Source: Valencia hispanica (Eukaryota > Chordata > Actinopteri > Cyprinodontiformes > Valenciidae). Taken from it: a stretch of 64,000 nucleotides of DNA. Every line of letters starts with the position of its first letter. The stretch's first letter is position 1. The stretch is taken from assembly GCA_963556495.2 (NCBI GenBank), contig OY747702.1, forward strand, positions 41,583,680 through 41,647,679, read 5' to 3'. The notes under the pieces were generated by a model that saw nothing but the letters and a program-made list of their open reading frames with translations, was not told where the DNA came from and ran no database searches. The translations under genes were made by a program, and so were the position numbers. This document shows, one piece after another, positions 22,740 through 33,033 of the stretch.

Positions 22740-22845
22740 TCCTTTCTCTTGCTTCTACTTGTTGTCTTCCTCTTCCTCCTCTTCCACCTCCTCCTCTTCC
22801 TCTTCCTCTTCCTCCTTGTCCTCCTCCTCCTCTCATACGTACCCC
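22740..22845. repeat. Pyrimidine-rich TCC/TTCC tract
   Basis: About 100 bp is almost purely C and T on the plus strand. On the minus strand it is the purine-rich sequence encoding the Arg/Gly-rich N-terminus of the transposase, so it is coding in origin and not a free microsatellite. Confidence 0.85.
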
Positions 22846-22879
22846 TCTCCTTCTCTGACTGTTGTCTCTGTTCTCCATT

Positions 22880-23244
22880 GCTCATCAAACAAAACAGAGG
22901 GTCAAGCCTCCTTTTATGCTGCATTCCTTGATTGCAAATTGCTCGCCAGACCCTAAAGTTTAGAGATTTGAATATTTGTGTGTGCTCGATTGATGCTTTG
23001 AGATTTTACGTGAGAAGTGTGTGTAACACTGAAAAATTGTGTGCTGTGTTTTGACAAGGTAATATGAAATTGACATCAGTCTAAAGAAGGAAAGTCAGAG
23101 ATCCAATATGATAAGGAAATCTTACGTAGTAATCTTACGTAGTAATTGAGTCAAGTGATTGGGGACAGAAGTAGAAGTTGTGAAAATTTTACCTAATTTT
23201 TGCTTTTTGTGTTTTAGCAATCGAAAAAAACTGTATTACACTGA
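22880..23244. other. Unassigned DNA between two transposon fragments
   Basis: Nothing recognisable. It may include the 5' end of the IS630/Tc1-type element, but no inverted terminus could be paired. Confidence 0.4.
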
Positions 23245-23765
23245 ACCCACCATGCACACTGTGAAACATGGTGGTGGCAGCATGGGGAACTTACTTCAGA
23301 TTTCTTCACAGATGGTCGACAGATGGGATAGGAAGATAGATGGAGCTATTACAGCTCAATCCTAAAAAAAAAATCCCTGCTTAGCTTTGTAAAAATCCGC
23401 AGACTATAGGTCAGCGTTTTGCTTTCAGCAGGTTAAAATAAATTCAACCAAACCTACAATGAGATTGTTTAGATCAAAGCATATTTATTCAAATTATGCT
23501 GGAAAAGTCCAGACCCAAAAGAAATGGTTTGGGTCAAGACTTGTAAATTGTGGCTAACAGATGCTCTCTTCCCAATCTGATTGAACACAAGCTATTTTGC
23601 AAAGAAGAATGGGGAAAAAAAGTTCAGTTTCTAGATATGTAAAGCTGGTATATACATATGACCCCAAACAAATTAAAGCCGCAATCACAGGGTAAGGTGG
23701 TTCTACAAAGAATCGTCTTAGGGGGTCTGAATGCACAATGGCACACTTTTGTGCCATAGTGGTAT
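23245..23765 (+). pseudogene. Tc1/mariner-like element, 3' half
   Basis: The fragment begins with a peptide HTVKHGGGSM, matching the VKHGGGS block before the second catalytic Asp of Tc1 transposases. Downstream, about 23510-23720 preserves the DNA of the C-terminal part in several frames, including the region around 'ttttgcaaagaagaatgggg' and the stretch ending with 'aaggtggttctacaaag' just before the usual stop. Frames are broken, so it is a dead copy. The 5' half and left terminus are missing. Confidence 0.7.
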
Positions 23766-23767
23766 TT

Positions 23768-25182
23768 ATCTCATAAAGATAAATATGACTTTGACTAAAC
23801 AGAAAAATAAAACAATTAAATGTGGCTTATTGAACATAAGATCTCTCTTCCAAAGACTTTGTTCATAAAATCCTGGCTTTCTGATGATCAAATTAATGTT
23901 TTTTGTCTCACAGAAACCTGAATGCAGCAGGAGGGTTATGTCAGTATACATGAATCAACACCTTCCAGTTATTTAAATTTTCACATTCCTAGAAGTGCTG
24001 GATGAGGAGTTGTGAACATTTTTTGTTCAGATTTACAAATTATTCCCAGATCAACTAATAGCTACAGTTCTTTTGAACATCTAATCCTTAGTTTTCCTCA
24101 TCCAAGTTGCAAAACATCAAAACCACTTTTGTTTGTTGTTTTGTATCATCCACCAGGCCCTTACTCCCAATTCTTAGATCAAATCTCACATTTTTTAGCT
24201 GATTTAGTACACTGATGAGCTTATTATAGTAGGGGATTTCAATATTCATGTGGACACTGAAAGTGATAGCCTAATGCTATCTTAGACTCAATTGGCTTTA
24301 CTCAAAAAGTACAGGGACCCACACACTCGGATCAACACACTTTGGACCTTGTACTGACATATGGCATTGAGTGTGAGGAAATAACAGTCCTCCCACATAA
24401 CTTGGTCTTGTCTGACTGTCTTTTGAACTTTTGAATTTATTTTTACTGACCATCCCAAATCTGAAAGAAAATGTAATTATAGTAGAGCTTTATCAGACAA
24501 TGTTGTAACAAATTTTAAAGAATCTGTTTCCATTCTTACTTTCCTAAGTGTCTCACAGTAACACAGTGGAGGGCAGCATTTCCATCTCTAAAGCCTTCAG
24601 AAATTGATGGCCTGGTTCATAGCGTTACTTTTTTATTGCGTCTGGCATTAGACAGTGTAGACCCCTTAAAAAAGAAAGAGCCATAGGAGGTTGACTCCCT
24701 GCTCAACTCTTACTTTAAAGCAGAATACTAGGAAATTTGAGAAAAAAATGGAGGTCTACACATCTAGAAGATTCCTATTTAACCTGTAAAATCTGTCTTC
24801 TGCTGTATAAAAAGACCCTTCGACAAGCCAAAACAGCATTTTTTTTTATCATTAATGGAGGCAAATAAGAACAATCCTAGGTTTCTTTTTAGTACAGTTG
24901 CCAGTCTTACAGAGTCAAAGCTCTGTTGAGCCAATTATTCCCCCAGCTCTCAGTAGTGACGACTTTATGGGATTCTTCATAAATAAAATTAATTCTATTA
25001 AAAATAAAGTCACTGGCATCCTCCCAAACATGATTACTTATCTCTCAGTGAGGCAGCATCAGAGAGAACTGTAGAAGCTCATTTAGGTTTGGACTGTTTT
25101 GATTCAGTTGAGCTTTCGGAATTATCAAAAATATTAGCCTCATCTAAACCATCAACTTGCGTCTTGGACCCAATCCCAACCA
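23768..25182 (+). pseudogene. L2/CR1-clade LINE ORF2, endonuclease and start of RT (broken)
   Basis: Read with frameshifts and stops, the stretch gives the LLNIRSL block at the start of the AP-endonuclease, a TE(S/T)W-like region, LYHPPGPYSQFLDQ and IIVGDFNIHVDTESDS (the conserved GDFN), then HTLDL and a DSLC-like region. It ends in KPSTCVLDPIPTKLFK, the block immediately upstream of the RT palm. Here, at 25183, the LINE sequence stops. It belongs to the same family as the element at 60-63 kb, whose GDFNIHVDTESDS block is identical. The 3' part of the same family resumes at 28439. Confidence 0.85.
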
Positions 25183-25375
25183 AATTATTTAAAGTCCCAC
25201 TCCGATCATATTTTGAGCTTTCTTCTAAACATTCTCAGTGGTCTTTAAATTATGATTATGCCGTTTTTAGCCAGAATCACAAGACCTGTGCTGTTTTCTG
25301 GGACTTTGCTTCAGCAGAGCTGCAGTAGCTCATTAGCAATTCGCCTCTGCATTGTGGGTGGAACCGTTGGTACGG
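25183..25375. repeat. Possible TTAA-target MITE fragment
   Basis: The LINE frame is interrupted at TTTAAAGTCCCACTCCGATC. The following sequence, with the 'tatgccgttttagcc'-like block, resembles a short fish repeat I have seen starting AGTCCCACTCC after TTAA. No second end was found before the Gypsy fragment begins. Confidence 0.3.
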
Positions 25376-26070
25376 AGCAACATACAGTGTGCAGATAGGC
25401 ATGCAAGATGCAGAAACTGCCAGAATTCTGGACCCTTTGCTGCTGTGTGTTGCTCTGCAAGAGTAAATGAGCTAACAACAGTGGAGCAGCAGAATGACAG
25501 TTACAGTGCAGGACACTTCCTGGATGTGATAAAAACAACATATCTTTATATAACTGATTCCAATAAGCCATGGACTGTTAAAGTGAACTGATCTGTGACA
25601 CTCCTGTTATCTTCAAAATTGATACCGGTGCAGATGCCAGTGGGATTTCGGATGACACCTATGATCAGCTCAAACACCTGCCGCAGTTGTCAAGTGACTA
25701 CACATCTTTCGACTGCCCCAGAGGTGGGCTTTACTGTCTAGGACTGTTCACCACAATAACCAAATACAAAGGACAGCAATATAAGTTCAACATCCATGTT
25801 ATAAAAACAGCTAATGGCAGCAACCTGTTAGGCCGTGATGTTGCACTGGCAATGGGACTGGTGAAGAAAGTGGAGGAGATGAAGACTGCTGCAGCCACCG
25901 AGCAACGTGCCAGGCTTGAGAAGGTTCCTAGGCATGGTCAACTACGTCGGGCGCTTCCTACCTAACTTACCTGAAGTGATAAAGCCGTTGAATGACCTGC
26001 TGAAATGTGAGGCTGTGTGGACCTGGGACGCAGCACAAGACAACGCATTCTCAACGCATTCAACAAGGTA
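25376..26070 (+). pseudogene. Ty3/Gypsy LTR-retrotransposon remnant (nucleocapsid, protease, end of RT)
   Basis: A CRNCQNSGPF knuckle-like block (about 25398-25440) marks the nucleocapsid end of gag. It is followed after a frame break by FKIDTGADAS near 25610-25640, the aspartic protease active site, and by the NLLGRDVALAMGL end of the protease. The sequence then jumps into FLGMVNYVGRFLPNL and the WTWDAAQDNAF block near 25930-26045, which belong to the RT/RNase H connection. Most of the RT, and everything after this point, is missing. No LTR is seen. The copy is fragmentary and dead, inserted within or recombined into L2-clade LINE sequence. Confidence 0.85.
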
Positions 26071-26189
26071 AAGCAACCATAAACAGTCAATGCAAAGTGC
26101 CTAGTGAATATTCTGCATCGAATTAAGACTGCTAAGCACGGGTAATCATGGCAACCAAGAAGCGAAGAAAGCACAAAGTGAAGGCATGA

Positions 26190-26415
26190 AAAACAATTTT
26201 ATTTCAATCATCGTTTATCTATATAGAACTTTACTCAGCCAAAAGGCAACCAAGGTGCTTCACATTAAAAAACAAAAATATAGTTTACAATAAGAAAATG
26301 TGTAACAAGACAAGAATAAAACGATTAAAATAAAAAAATAAAAGCAGCAGAACATAGATCTAATAGGACTACTTTAGGGAATAAATCTTAAATGCAACAT
26401 ATAAAAAGAGCACAC
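26190..26415 (-). repeat. 3' tail of an L2-clade LINE or LINE-tailed SINE
   Basis: On the minus strand the right-to-left sequence ends in the usual tail 'caccttggttgcc...tctatatagataaa', a degenerate form of the AAGTGCTATATAAATAAA terminus. Only non-coding 3' sequence is present. Confidence 0.55.
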
Positions 26416-26419
26416 CTTT

Positions 26420-28438
26420 TATTCAAGAATTTTCAAAGTTTTTATCAATCCTCCACAGCTCCTTTGAAAAGATAATTTTAGCTGGTGATTTTAATCTACA
26501 TGTAGATAACCTTTTAGATCCTTTATCAATAGATTTTTTAAATGTTCTGAATTATATGGATTTTAGTCAATATGTCACACAGCTGATTCCCAACAGAGGA
26601 CACACCCTGGACTTGGTCATCACAGATGGCCTGTCCACCAATGTGTCCTTTGTTGTGGACCTGGCTGTCTCTGACAACTACTGTGTGTTTTTTAACATCA
26701 CCAGTTTTATCCAGCAGGAGATCTCTGCAAGAACTGTCTGGAAGCGCCATCTAACCCCTGAAGTGGCTGCAGGTTTTCTTGAAGTTTTTAAGACAGTTCA
26801 TAATGCTTTACCTGCCCCATGTGATTTTATTGTCAGTGATTTTAACAGTAGGCTTCAGTCCACTCTCGACCTGCTTGGTCCACTAAAAGTTAAAAGTGTA
26901 CACTCAAAACTTGCATCGGCATGGAGAAATGAGGACCTCAATAAACAAAAGAGAAACTGCAGTGGCAGAGAGAATATAGAGGAAAAATAAAATCACAATA
27001 AACCATCAAATAAACACAGAACTTCTCAAAGCATACAATAACGCAATAAGAACTTCAAGAAATGCATTCTTTCATGTTTTCTTTTTCAAAGCATTTCAGA
27101 TTATAAATATAATCCCAAAATAATTTTTTCCACCATTGACATTTTTTTTTTACTGTGCTTCTAATGCATTTCAGAAAACCCCCTCAAATTTTCTCTGTGA
27201 GGAGTTTGTAGACCACTTCAGAGGGAAGGTAGACACGATCAGATGTAATATATTATCTTGTCAGAGTAACATGGTTTTAGACAAATCTGAGCGTGTGTCT
27301 TTACCAGAGGAAACGCTGGACAGTTTTGTCCTGGTAGAAGCTAAGACTCTGGATAAAGTTTTATCCTCAGTGAGGCCCACCACATGTCTTTTGGACCCAA
27401 TTCCCATTTCGTTTTTTTTAAGCCATTTTATGGATCTTTTAAAGATTTAAAGAGGAGAGTTTAACCTTGATGAATTGCTCCCTTCAGACGGGGTTTTTTC
27501 CTGCCGCCTTTAAAGGGGCAGTGCAGAGACCCCTGCTAAAAAAGAGCAACTTGTATTTTAATGATTTTAGCAATTTTCGACCCCGTTTTCAAGCAAAATC
27601 TTAGAAAAGTTTGTTTGTTTTAATTCAATTTAATGATTTTATTAGAGAAATATCAGTCTGGTTTTAGGGTAAACCCCAGCACAGAGAGGGCCCTTTTGAA
27701 AATTTTAAATGATTTTAGATTAAACTATGATGCACAGAGCGTGACAGTGTTGGATCTACTGGATCAAAGCGCTGCCTTTGATACAGTAGACCACACTACT
27801 CTTTTAACCCATTTAAAACAGATTGGCCTCTCTAGTGCTGTTCACAAATGGTTCACATCCTATCTCACAGACAGGACATTTTTGGTAAGTTTAGATACCT
27901 GCTCCGCTAAGGTCCACAAGATTACATGTGGTGTGCCCCAGGGTTCAATTTTAGGTCCAGTGCTTTTTAACCTTTTATATGCTCCTTCTTGGCAGTGTCA
28001 TCAGAAGAAGTTAATTTTCACAGTTATGCTGATGATACACATTTTTAAATCTCCGTTTCTCTTGATAACACATGGCCAATGGATGTACTTTTTAACTGCA
28101 TTTTAAACTTTTCTCCTGAACCAGAACACAACTGAAGTTTTAGTCATCGGTCCTGAGGCTCAGAGAGAGAACCTTTTATCAAAACTACAATCATGGTCTT
28201 TTAATCCTTTCTCTGCGTGTTTTACTTGCTTATATTTTATCAGTGTTTTACTAGTTAGTCTTGTCATATTTATCCACTGTTTATTTTAATTACATTTTTA
28301 ACTTGTTATTTTAATCTTTCTTCCTGTGTTTCTTCTGTGGGAGCCCTCTGTCTCGGAAGCAGTGGTCGGCTTTGGCTGCCTGGGTGCTCTCCAGGTACCA
28401 TTTGGGTGGAGGTGGGGTCTCTGCGTTGCCTCCTCTAA
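26420..28438 (+). pseudogene. Second L2/CR1-clade LINE ORF2 fragment (broken)
   Basis: Blocks in order are IILAGDFNLHVDN (endonuclease GDFN), HTLDLVITDGLS and VAVSDNY-type catalytic His region (about 26580-26700). A linker follows, then CLLDPIPISFF, and after a break YQSGFRVNPSTERALLKILND and [18 protein letters not shown] (catalytic Asp region of RT). Last comes [15 protein letters not shown] with a decayed YADD region after it, and a TEVLVIGPEAQ block near 28130. It differs in sequence from the flanking LINE (for example NPSTERALL against HHSTETALV), so it is another subfamily. Frameshifts near 27000, 27450 and 28000 make it non-functional. The right end merges into 3' sequence near 28430. 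Confidence 0.8.
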
Positions 28439-29620
28439 CCAGCACTAGACTGGTTTAAATCAGATTTCTCCCACAGATTCCAGTTTGTTCACAAGTAACC
28501 TTTGAGTGTGAAGAAGATTTATCATTTACATGAAGTACCACAGGGTACTATGCTTGGACCAATTCTTTTTACAATATATGCTTCCAGTTGGTAAAATCAT
28601 TGGACAGCATGAAATAAAATTCCACAGTTATGCCGATGATGCACAACTATATTTATCCATAAATCCTGTTGAATCCAATCACTTAGGTAGTTTACAGGCA
28701 TGTCTTGAAAACATAAAAACATGGATGACTCTAAACTTTCTGCTCTTAAACTCTGACTATACAGAGGTTGCCGTCTATGGACCAGAAGCTCTGAAAAAGA
28801 AATTGTTTAATTAATGACTTCATCTGGATGGCATTAGGAATAAGAATAAGAGATACTTTAATAATCCCCGTGAGGAAATTAAGTTTCAGTACAACCAATC
28901 CAAGATCATAAAAACAGTTGCAAACATTAACACAGTACAGGATTTGGAAGACCGCGGAAGCAGCCAGGCTTCGGGAAACTGGCCTCCAGTAATAATGTAA
29001 AGAACCTCTGTGTTATTTTTGACCCATACAGGACATTCAAATCCCATATTAAACAGGTTTCTAGGATTTCCTTCTTTCACCTCCAGGATATTGCTAAAAT
29101 TAGAAATATCCTGTCCAGTAGTGATGCTGAAAAATTAGTCCATGCATTTGTTATTTCAAGGCTCGACTACTGAAATTCTTTACAATCAGGAAGTCCACAA
29201 AATGTAATTAAAAGCCTTCCGTTAATCCAAAATGCAGCAGCAAGAGTTCTGATGAATACCAAAAAAAGAGATCACATTTCCACTGTTTTAGCTTCCCTTC
29301 ATTGGCTCCCTGTTAACTCCAGAATATAATTTTTACATGTCAAGCCCTTAAATAGATCAAGTTCCATCAAACAGATTAAAAGATTTGATTGTTCTATATG
29401 TTCCTAACAGAGCACTCAGACTGCAGGTTTACTGGTGGTTCCTAAGATTTCTAAAAGTAGAATGGAAGGCAGATCTTTTAGTTATCAGGCTCCTCTCCTG
29501 TGGAACAAGCTCCCAGTTTTAGTCCGTGAGGCAGACACTCTGTCTACTTTTAAGGCCAGGCTTAAAACGTTTTGTTTTTTTTTGGGATAAAGCTTATAGT
29601 TAGAGAGGCTTAGGTCATTC
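28439..29620 (+). pseudogene. L2/CR1-clade LINE ORF2, end of RT and C-terminus (broken)
   Basis: Sequence resumes in the RT with the DNA for RFQFVH, then VPQGTMLGPILF and FHSYADDAQLYLSI (catalytic YADD). It continues with WMTLNFLLLNSDYTEVAVYGPEAL. After a 140-bp insertion come the SHIKQVSRISFFHL, RLDY and HWLPVNSR blocks, and the end LWNKLPVLVREADT. It matches the element at 60.8-61.6 kb and is probably the 3' part of the copy that starts at 23768, with the intervening RT segment lost. Stops and frameshifts are frequent. Confidence 0.82.
28837..28977 (-). repeat. LINE 3' tail inserted in the L2-clade LINE
   Basis: The insertion splits the LINE sequence 'gatggcatta' from 'actggcctccagtaataatg', which are adjacent in the related element near 61400. 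On the minus strand it ends with 'cctcacggggattattaaag' and a short TCTTATTC repeat, the usual form of a LINE terminus that finishes 'ATTAATAAAGTAT'. Confidence 0.65.
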
Positions 29621-29924
29621 CGGCTTTGACTGTTGAACTGACCACTTTTCTTCACTCTGCTACTTCATTCTGCCTGCTTTTCTCTTCTGCTACTCTCCAG
29701 TTGTATTTTTTTTGCTGTTATTTCGACTGTTAGCTATTTTTATCACTGTTTTTCTCTCCATAAAAGCCGCACCTCATATCCTGCTTAGCTGCACTACCCT
29801 TTTGGATGGGGAGCATCGACTGAGATGATGTTCCCAAAAACTGATCGTCTTCCGTGTCCTGTTGTCAACTTTTTACTTTTTTTAATATAGAAAGTACTCC
29901 TTTTTTTGTTCTTTCTGTGTCCAT
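29621..29924 (+). repeat. 3' untranslated region of the L2-clade LINE
   Basis: The stretch continues from the ORF2 end and corresponds to the degraded 3' UTR seen in reverse at about 60480-60780. No coding sequence is visible. Confidence 0.55.
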
Positions 29925-32650
29925 TCATTCCATTCAATTTATTTGATAAAGCACATTTAAAAACAGCATGGAAGCTGAACAAAGTGCTGTACAGGAGTGG
30001 CACAAAAAAAACAAATGAAAAGATAAAACAATAAAAGCAGGAACATAACAGATAAAACAGCATTAGTGATAAACTAACTCTAGCTAAAATAACTAGGCAC
30101 TAAAAGCAAGGGAATAAAAGTATGTTTTTAAAGTTCGTTCACCACAGGATTTGCATCGTAGGCTCGGAATCTGTAGAAGATGGAGGTCGCCAGAACGGAG
30201 GGTTCTGCCCGAAACATATGGAGTGAGTTGCTCTGTTATATAAGTTGGGGCCAAACCATTCCAGGCCTTAAAAACAAACAAAAATGTTAAAACGTATCCA
30301 ATTGTGCAGAGGAAGCCAGTGAAGTGTCACGATGTGGTGTGGAGCAAGGACCCAAACACAGACGCCGAATGAAAGGTGCAGGATATTTATTAAAGGTGCT
30401 GTTGGTGGAGAAGGTGATGATGATGGGGGTAGAAACGATAAACTCTGTCTCCTTATCATTTAGCAACAAGAAATTGGCAGTCAGCCATTTCTTAACTTCA
30501 TCAAGGCAGTCAATGAGCAGTTGGACCAAGGTAAGAGCCTTAACAGGAACCTATTTCTGGCAATCGTCCACATAAAGATGGTAATTCATGTTAAATTTAC
30601 TAAAAATAGATCCCAGCGGAAGAGTGTAGATGCTGAATAGAAGGGGGCCAAGGATAGACCCCTGCGGCACACCCCAGGGGAGGGCAGCAGAGGGAGATGA
30701 ACAATCATCCATCCTCACCCTAATGGACCTGTCACAAAAGTAAGAACGGAACCACTCAAGTGCTGATCCCTTAATACCAACTAAATTTTCAAGACGGGAC
30801 AACAAGATGTCATGGTCAACCGTATCAAATGAAGCTGAGAGGTCCAGCTTTACCAAGACAACATGAAAACCGGAGTCAGTGGCTAAAATAATATCATCAA
30901 AAACCCTGACATGAGCGGACTCTGTACTGTGATACTGTCTAAAACCAGACTGGAATTTATCTAAACCACCAACATTGTTTAGGTAAGGCAAAACTTGATT
31001 AGAAAAACGGCCTTTTCCAACACTTTCAACAGGAAAGGGAGCTTAGAAATAGGGCAAAAATTCCCGTGGACAGTCGGGTCTAGGCCAAATTTTTTCAATA
31101 GTGGTTGAAGCACAGCATGTTTAAAAGACGTTGGTACAATTCCTGAAACAAGGCTGGAATTTATAATGTTAAGTACAAAAGGGAAAACTGTTGGATGAAC
31201 TTCTCTGAAAAGTTGAGCCGGTACGATGTCATTAGGACATCCTGATGGCTTTATGAATGATATTAATCTCTCCAGTGTAGGCAATGTGATTGGATCAAAA
31301 TGGTCAAAACATCCAATACAAATGGATACAGGAAACAGGATATCGCCAGGGTAAATAATTTTGGTCCTGATATTAGAGACTTTACCCAGGAAACAGCTAA
31401 GAAACTGTGAGCAAAGTTCATCAGAGATTGCAAGGGTAGGAGAAGCATCATATTACAAGACTACGTTTAGGGTCTTATACAGAACCCTCTGGTTCCCAGA
31501 GTGGGCGGTAACAATACTGGCAAAGTATTTATTTCTAGAATTCCTGACAGCTCTCTGATATTGATCTTACGCATTTCTAAAAAGTTCATGAGAAATAGAT
31601 AGTTTATCCTTCCATCTGCGTTCATACCTTCTGCATAATCTTCTGAGTCCATGAGTATAAGAATTTAGCCACAGTGCTGGTTTAGGTTTAGGTCTTATTT
31701 TTAAAGGAGCAACGTTATCCATTATAGTGCGGCAGGAAGACTCAAAAGCCCGCAAGGAATCGTCCGTGTTGGTAAAAAATAAGAGAGAGGAGTGAAGTTA
31801 CAAGAAAGAAGTGCAGGGGTAATAACCCCGTGACCGGCGCAATACCACCGGCCTCTTCCCAGGGCTCAGTGGGCAATCAAAATCAAATAAAACTGGAAAA
31901 TTATCAGACATTACGGATTCATCAACAGATAATTCGTTAATGTGTAGCCCATAGGATACCACTAAATCTAAAATATGAGACTGGTTATGGGTAGAAACAG
32001 TCACAGCTTGCGTTAAACCAAAAGAATCAAGTATAAATCATTAAAATCTTTCACAAGGGCAGGGCAGGGCAGCAAACATGAACATTAAAATCACCCATAA
32101 TCAAGACTTGTTCATATTTTGGTGTTATTTCTGCTAAAAGGTCAGAGAATTCTTCAATGAAGTCCTTATTGGATTTAGGTGGGCGATATTCCAGCACACA
32201 CAGGATCGGATGGGTTTGCCCCAGTTCGAAGGCAATAAGTTCAAAACTATTAATGTTGGTAAGTAGGAATACCATCTTGCAAGGAATATGTGCTTTGAAA
32301 ACACTTAGCAAGCCTCCTCCACGACCCCAGAGCCTAGGAGAATTCAACACTAAGCAATCAGCAGGGAGAAGTTCATTTAGCAGAGCAGACTCACCGGGAG
32401 GGATCCAGGACTCTGTAATACAAAATATATCAAGGTTTTTATCAGAAAAATAATCCTTCAGAATTGAGGTTTTATTTCCAACAGAACGAGCGTTAAGCAG
32501 AGCAAACTTAACACAAAGCAGTTTCAAAAGTGGCGGGATATGTAAATCCAATGAGGAGGCGGAAAGATGTCCAGCAAAAGTGCGTAGATTTGCTGAGGGA
32601 TTGCTGTGGTTGGAGTCTGCATCAACGGAGCTCAAATGATTCCTTAAATG
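29925..32650 (-). pseudogene. Third L2/CR1-clade LINE, near-complete ORF2 (broken)
   Basis: Read on the minus strand from right to left, the AP-endonuclease starts near 32500 with KFALLNARSVGNK and FCITESW, then WGRGGGL, and GDFNVHV near 32090. SHILDLVVSYGL and the VMSDNFPVLFDF region follow (31800-32000). The linker has DNVAPLKIRPKPKPALW (31700). The RT follows with GCPNDIVPAQLF, FQSGFRQYHSTESA, LSASFDTVDHDILLSRL and [16 protein letters not shown], but the YADD region reads YVDDCQ. The C-terminus includes KKWLTANFLLLND and GLAPTYI near 30240. The left end has the tail-like 'ttcaatttatttgataaagc'. Frame breaks separate all blocks, so the copy is inactive. Confidence 0.87.
30321..30450. repeat. 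Unidentified short insertion in the third LINE
   Basis: The coding similarity is interrupted between the HWLPL block (near 30310) and the TANFLLLND block (near 30470). The inserted piece starts GTCACGATGTGGTGTGGAGC and includes a GATGATGATG run. Its family is not recognised. Confidence 0.4.
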
Positions 32651-32654
32651 GAAA

Positions 32655-32790
32655 ACTTTTAAACTGATTGGAATGTTTGTATGATTGTATTGTATTGTAT
32701 TGTATTGTAATGACTTTTCTTCTAAAGTGCTTTGAGGTGACATCTGTTGTGAATCAACGCTATATAAAAAAACTGAATTGAATTTGTTTG
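32655..32790 (+). repeat. LINE/SINE 3' tail with TATTG repeats
   Basis: A TATTG pentamer array (about 32683-32708) precedes 'tgctttgaggtgacatctg' and 'cgctatataaa', then AACTGAATTGAATT, which is the plus-strand version of the tail seen in reverse at 60062. Only the tail is present, so it is an extremely short insertion or a remnant. Confidence 0.65.
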
Positions 32791-33033
32791 TTTTGTTTTG
32801 TTTATTTATTTAATTCCAGGCATTTCACTGTGACCAGTGGTGACAAGCAACCTCACATCTTTCAAGCTTGTCAAAAAATGTAAAATAAAATACAATTTAA
32901 CATGCAGAAAAAGAAAAAAAATCAGTTTGCCTGAAAAGCAAATACAATTTTTAAAATGTTATTTAAAAAAAGTTAAATATGTTTTCTTTAGTCTCACAAT
33001 GATGCACTACTTTGATTTGGTCCATCTAAAGTA

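Larger units (their letters stand above)
20955..22878 (-). pseudogene. IS630/Tc1-type DDE transposase pseudogene, three exons
   Basis: I infer three minus-strand exons. Exon 1 (22878-22589) starts at an ATG and encodes an Arg/Gly-rich N-terminus, then an HTH-type block with NHGLTMREASQRVQPNLS, and ends at an AG/gtaca donor. Exon 2 (22054-21778) follows a tttttcag acceptor and carries the second HTH region with QIYKVPFQCN; its donor (TAT/gtgctt) is weak but keeps frame. Exon 3 (21617-20955) carries FMDEAEFNL (first catalytic Asp), VIIWDNVSFHKA (second Asp) and LPPCSPFLNPIEEFFSAW (the final Glu region). It runs to RRHDAP and a TGA at 20955-20957. The frame is otherwise intact but has three in-frame TGA codons: after RRI in exon 1, after RRA early in exon 2 and after VLV in exon 3. 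Terminal inverted repeats were not found. Confidence 0.85.
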
